Notes under the pieces: generated by a model
What the model was told of the DNA's origin: nothing
The model's input: only the letters and a program-made list of their open reading frames with translations
Databases searched by the model: none
Position numbers and translations under genes: made by a program
Part shown: positions 61,312-64,000 of the stretch, one piece after another
How the letters are laid out: each line of letters opens with the position of its first letter
Numbering within the stretch: position 1 is the stretch's first letter
Source: Harmonia axyridis
Taxonomy: Eukaryota; Arthropoda; Insecta; Coleoptera; Coccinellidae
Length of the DNA: 64,000 bases
NCBI RefSeq assembly: GCF_914767665.1
Contig: NC_059504.1
Span: 11,038,501-11,102,500 of the forward strand
Direction: 5' to 3'

Positions 61312-62710
61312 CAGGATGGTCCAGATTTTAGTGCAATAACTTTGACATCGGAAAGAACAACTCTTTTCATGAAAAAAAAATCCTATTAACATATGTCCTA
61401 ACAAGCTTCGTTTTCAAGATACAGGGTTTAAAGTTTGAAAAAATATCAGTTTTTTACTTATAACTTTGATATTATTACATTAATTGTTTTAATTTATAGG
61501 TATTGAAGTCTTGATAATGTAATTTTCCGAATTAGGTAAGTGTCTTCTGCCGAACTTATCCAGTGGCGTAGATATAGGTGTGCGATGATCCTTTTCTTGA
61601 TGAAAATCTACACTGTCTTTTTTTCTCGAAAAAATGTTTCATTTTTTGAATCAACAGGGCTTCATCAAAATAAAAGGTCTCTTGAATTTTTTTCATAGAA
61701 TTTATCATTTTCGAGATAATCGAGTACAAAGCGAATACTATCCACAAAAATCAACGAAAATTGATTTTTCATATTTTCCCATCAGGTAGTGATAAATGAA
61801 AGTACAAAAATTGACGTACTGTATTTTAACGCTTTCAGATGGTGAATTTTCATTCTGAAGTGTTCAATTAAATACCATTTGAAAACATTATAATGCACCA
61901 GTTGTGACGCAAGGGGGGGCAGGGGGGCCCGGGTCCCCCCCTAAAATGTGACATACTAAGGCTGAAAAATTAGCAGAACTATAGTTTCGCTTCACATTGG
62001 CCCCCCAAAAAAAATCTGGCCCCCTCTTGGCCACCCCTATTTTTGAAAGCTGGCGTTGCCACTGTAATACACTACGCCATTTTTTTTACTGTCATTCATC
62101 ACTAATGGCAAAAATTGAAAAATCAATTTTTGAAAATTTTTATGAATAGTATTTGCTTTGTACTCGATTATCTCGAAAATTGTACATTCTTCGAAAAAAA
62201 TTCAAGAGACCTTTATTTAATAATCTCTGGATCTGGATTTCAAATTTTGTTCTGTAAAAGCAAATTATACTCCAAATCGAACAAGCAGTTCGATATCGCT
62301 TCATTCATTCCTTCAAAAAAACCGCCGTATACTTTTTTCTTCGAAATACTTGAGATGTGACCGAATTGCACGCCACTGATGTTCCCCGAAAATCGAAAAT
62401 AACTTCATTAAATAGCCCTTAGGGAGTAGGGAAGGCATGCAAAATTTCGTTTGAATCCAACCTTTTTTATGGAAGCTATTGCATAAAAATGATTTTTTCT
62501 TGTGAACTTCAACACCCTGTATCTCTCTTAGGGATCTAGATAGAGGTATATAATATACATTTTTCCGAATCAGGACAACGAGGAGAATATCCCATTAAAT
62601 CTTAAACGATTAAATCTGATACACTCTGTATGTTTATAGGAATTTATTTTCATGAAAAGGGTTGTGCTATCCGACGCCAAAGTTATTGCACTAAAATCTG
62701 GACCACCCTG
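61312..62710. mobile_element. 1.4 kb TIR element with inner inverted repeat
   Basis: Flanked by TA. Inverted ends of ~85 bp begin CAGGATGGTCCAGATTTTAG (left) and CAGGGTGGTCCAGATTTTAG (right, inverse). A second, inner inverted pair (61663-61800 and 62083-62225) holds AAGGTCTCTTGAATTTTTTTC and GAGATAATCGAGTACAAAGC. The centre has a G/C-run patch (GGGGGGCAGGGGGGCCCGGG) near 61915-61945, with ACTACGCCA and CAGTGGCGTAG words, which look like hAT-type ends. No transposase seen. Confidence 0.65.
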
Positions 62711-62712
62711 TA

Positions 62713-63313
62713 TTAGCGAATTCAGCTTTCTCCATTCTACACATTCTAAACCCTAAATTGTGAAAATTTTATTGCAAACTACTCTGATATACCCCAAAAA
62801 TTTCTGGATCAACAAAAGGTGTGCCGGAATTTACAACATTTTTGATAAGTTACGTAACAAGAGCTCGCATCAAACATTAATAGATAACGTTATCACAGTA
62901 AACTACAATATTCACATGTCGTTACATAATTGCAACAGCTCAACCACACGAATCCAGTGACCTAGGAATTGGGGGACCTCCCAAAAAGACAATCGTCAGA
63001 CCATAAACTCCTATACTCCCCCCAACAATGATGTACTACTGTGTACTGAGTTAGATTCGCCGGTCTCTCTTATAAACAAACGCTATTCTAGAGCTCGTTG
63101 GATAGAATCTACCGGCCTCTAGCAATTCGAGCTAGTTTCGCGAAGTCGAGTTTTTTCCGATAGAATCTCCCAAACAATAAACTGATCCAGAGTTCAAAGG
63201 ACTTTCTCTCGAAACATTCAACCTCACCTCGCTGATCCTTCGGCATGCTGTGATCATTTTCATTGGAAAAGTTCGGTAGATGCGTTCGCTGAGTGCCTAA
63301 GGAAAATGTTGCG
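62713..63313 (+). promoter_or_regulatory. upstream region of the terminal secreted-protein gene
   Basis: TATAAA lies at 63071-63076. From ~63060 to 63310 the sequence is less AT-rich than the flanks, as expected of a promoter and 5' UTR. A four-codon upstream frame (ATG 63306 to TGA 63317) overlaps the main start codon as ATGA. Confidence 0.4.
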
Positions 63314-63380
63314 ATGAGTTTTCCGAAGTGCATTCCGAGAAACATGCTGTTTTTAGTATTTGTTTTGATGGTTAGTGCCG
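63314..63380 (+). CDS. first coding exon of a secreted or membrane protein (partial)
   Basis: ATG at 63314 opens MSFPKCIPRNMLFLVFVLMV then SA and a split glycine codon, ending at a consensus donor (GTGAGT at 63381). The basic start, ~12-residue hydrophobic core and V-S-A end are a standard signal peptide with probable cleavage after Ala. The rest of the gene lies beyond the window, so the product cannot be named. A longer minus-strand frame overlaps here but has no domain and no splice support. Confidence 0.55.
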
Positions 63381-64000
63381 GTGAGTTTTCAGTTCTCTTA
63401 AACTGTATAGAATATAGGAAATTTGTTGGCTTATTGTGTTTGCCAGGCATCACTTGTTAATCGCTTGTGCAATGTAAGCGTTACTTTATTGGTTGTGGAA
63501 ATAGAACCATGATAATGTCGTAAAAACACATTCCATTGGGTATTGAAATTTTTCTGCTGTTTGTTACGGAGATGAAAATGATATTTTATTGCCTTGGTCT
63601 GAACATTGAGGTTTCTTGGAATTTCACTCAATCAATTTTACGATGCGATGTTTTCTAGATAACAATGCACTTCTTTAGAATGCATTGCTCTTGAAAACAA
63701 TGAATTATTTCAATTTCAAATTGGTATTTCGAAAAAAAAAATTCTAATTCTACAACCCTCTTCCATTGAATATATTTTGATGACCGAATGACATGGTTTG
63801 ATAATGTAATTTTTTCACGAAATTTGGCAAGAACCTTAAAACCGCTATTTATAATTAAATAGTAGATTCTGATTGATCTAATCTACATATAATTTTCAAA
63901 ATAGCATGCCATGAAAACATAAAATATTTAATACTCTCAACACAATGGTCATTTTAATTTTTTTGGGCAATTTTCTTCAGGATACGAAAAAGCTTAAAAA
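63381..64000. other. probable first intron of the terminal gene
   Basis: No further in-phase exon was recognised before the window ends. The sequence is AT-rich and without repeats that I can identify. Confidence 0.4.

Noticed and set aside
63109..63453. 114-codon minus-strand frame near the right edge
   Set aside because: It overlaps a better-supported plus-strand signal-peptide exon with a consensus donor and shows no domain.
1..64000. CRISPR array, bacterial operon or prophage
   Set aside because: No regularly spaced direct repeats of the right size, and the spliced animal genes show a eukaryotic nuclear genome.

Overview
The window is a nuclear insect contig. It is very AT-rich, has short introns with GT..AG ends, and carries conserved animal genes separated by decayed DNA transposons and non-LTR retrotransposon fragments. 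The mariner, DD41D and RTE-like relics and the protein sequences fit an insect, and a beetle is my best guess (inference only; no species-level marker was seen).

Genes in order. (1) Fsn/FBXO45, an F-box and SPRY ubiquitin-ligase adaptor (minus strand, 3 exons, 3308-4674). (2) Opa1, the mitochondrial inner-membrane fusion dynamin (plus strand, 15 exons, 5305-10940), head to head with Fsn. (3) An intronless V-ATPase c'' proteolipid gene (plus, 13801-14427) beside a repeat block. (4) RpS4 (minus, 5 exons, 15004-16916). (5) A LOTUS/Tudor germline protein of the Tejas/TDRD5 type (minus, 2 exons, 22663-25048). (6) A secreted C-type lectin-domain protein (plus, 4 coding exons, 51278-55930), probably driven by a TATA promoter near 41381 through a ~9.8 kb first intron. 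(7) The first coding exon of a secreted protein running off the right edge (plus, 63314 onward). I joined all multi-exon models by hand. Every junction keeps frame and the totals fit the families (281, 968, 261, 673 and 217 aa).

Between the genes lie: a degenerate tandem array flanked by direct repeats (11.7-13.8 kb); a three-layer nest of mariner, LINE fragment and foldback element (17.8-21.5 kb); two DD41D elements, one split by a LINE piece and by a TIR element; three copies of a ~580 bp TIR element with a THAP-like coding remnant; two more mariner relics; a hAT remnant; and several MITE-like elements, including related ones in introns of Opa1 and RpS4. None of the transposase genes seen is intact.

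The genes do not form a pathway. They are housekeeping or tissue genes that happen to be neighbours. I found no convincing novel multi-gene system. The most distinctive items are the nested foldback element, a 35 bp perfect palindrome flanked by a 7 bp repeat, the THAP-like TIR family with a ~12 bp target duplication, and a symmetric 45-nt cassette exon in Opa1.
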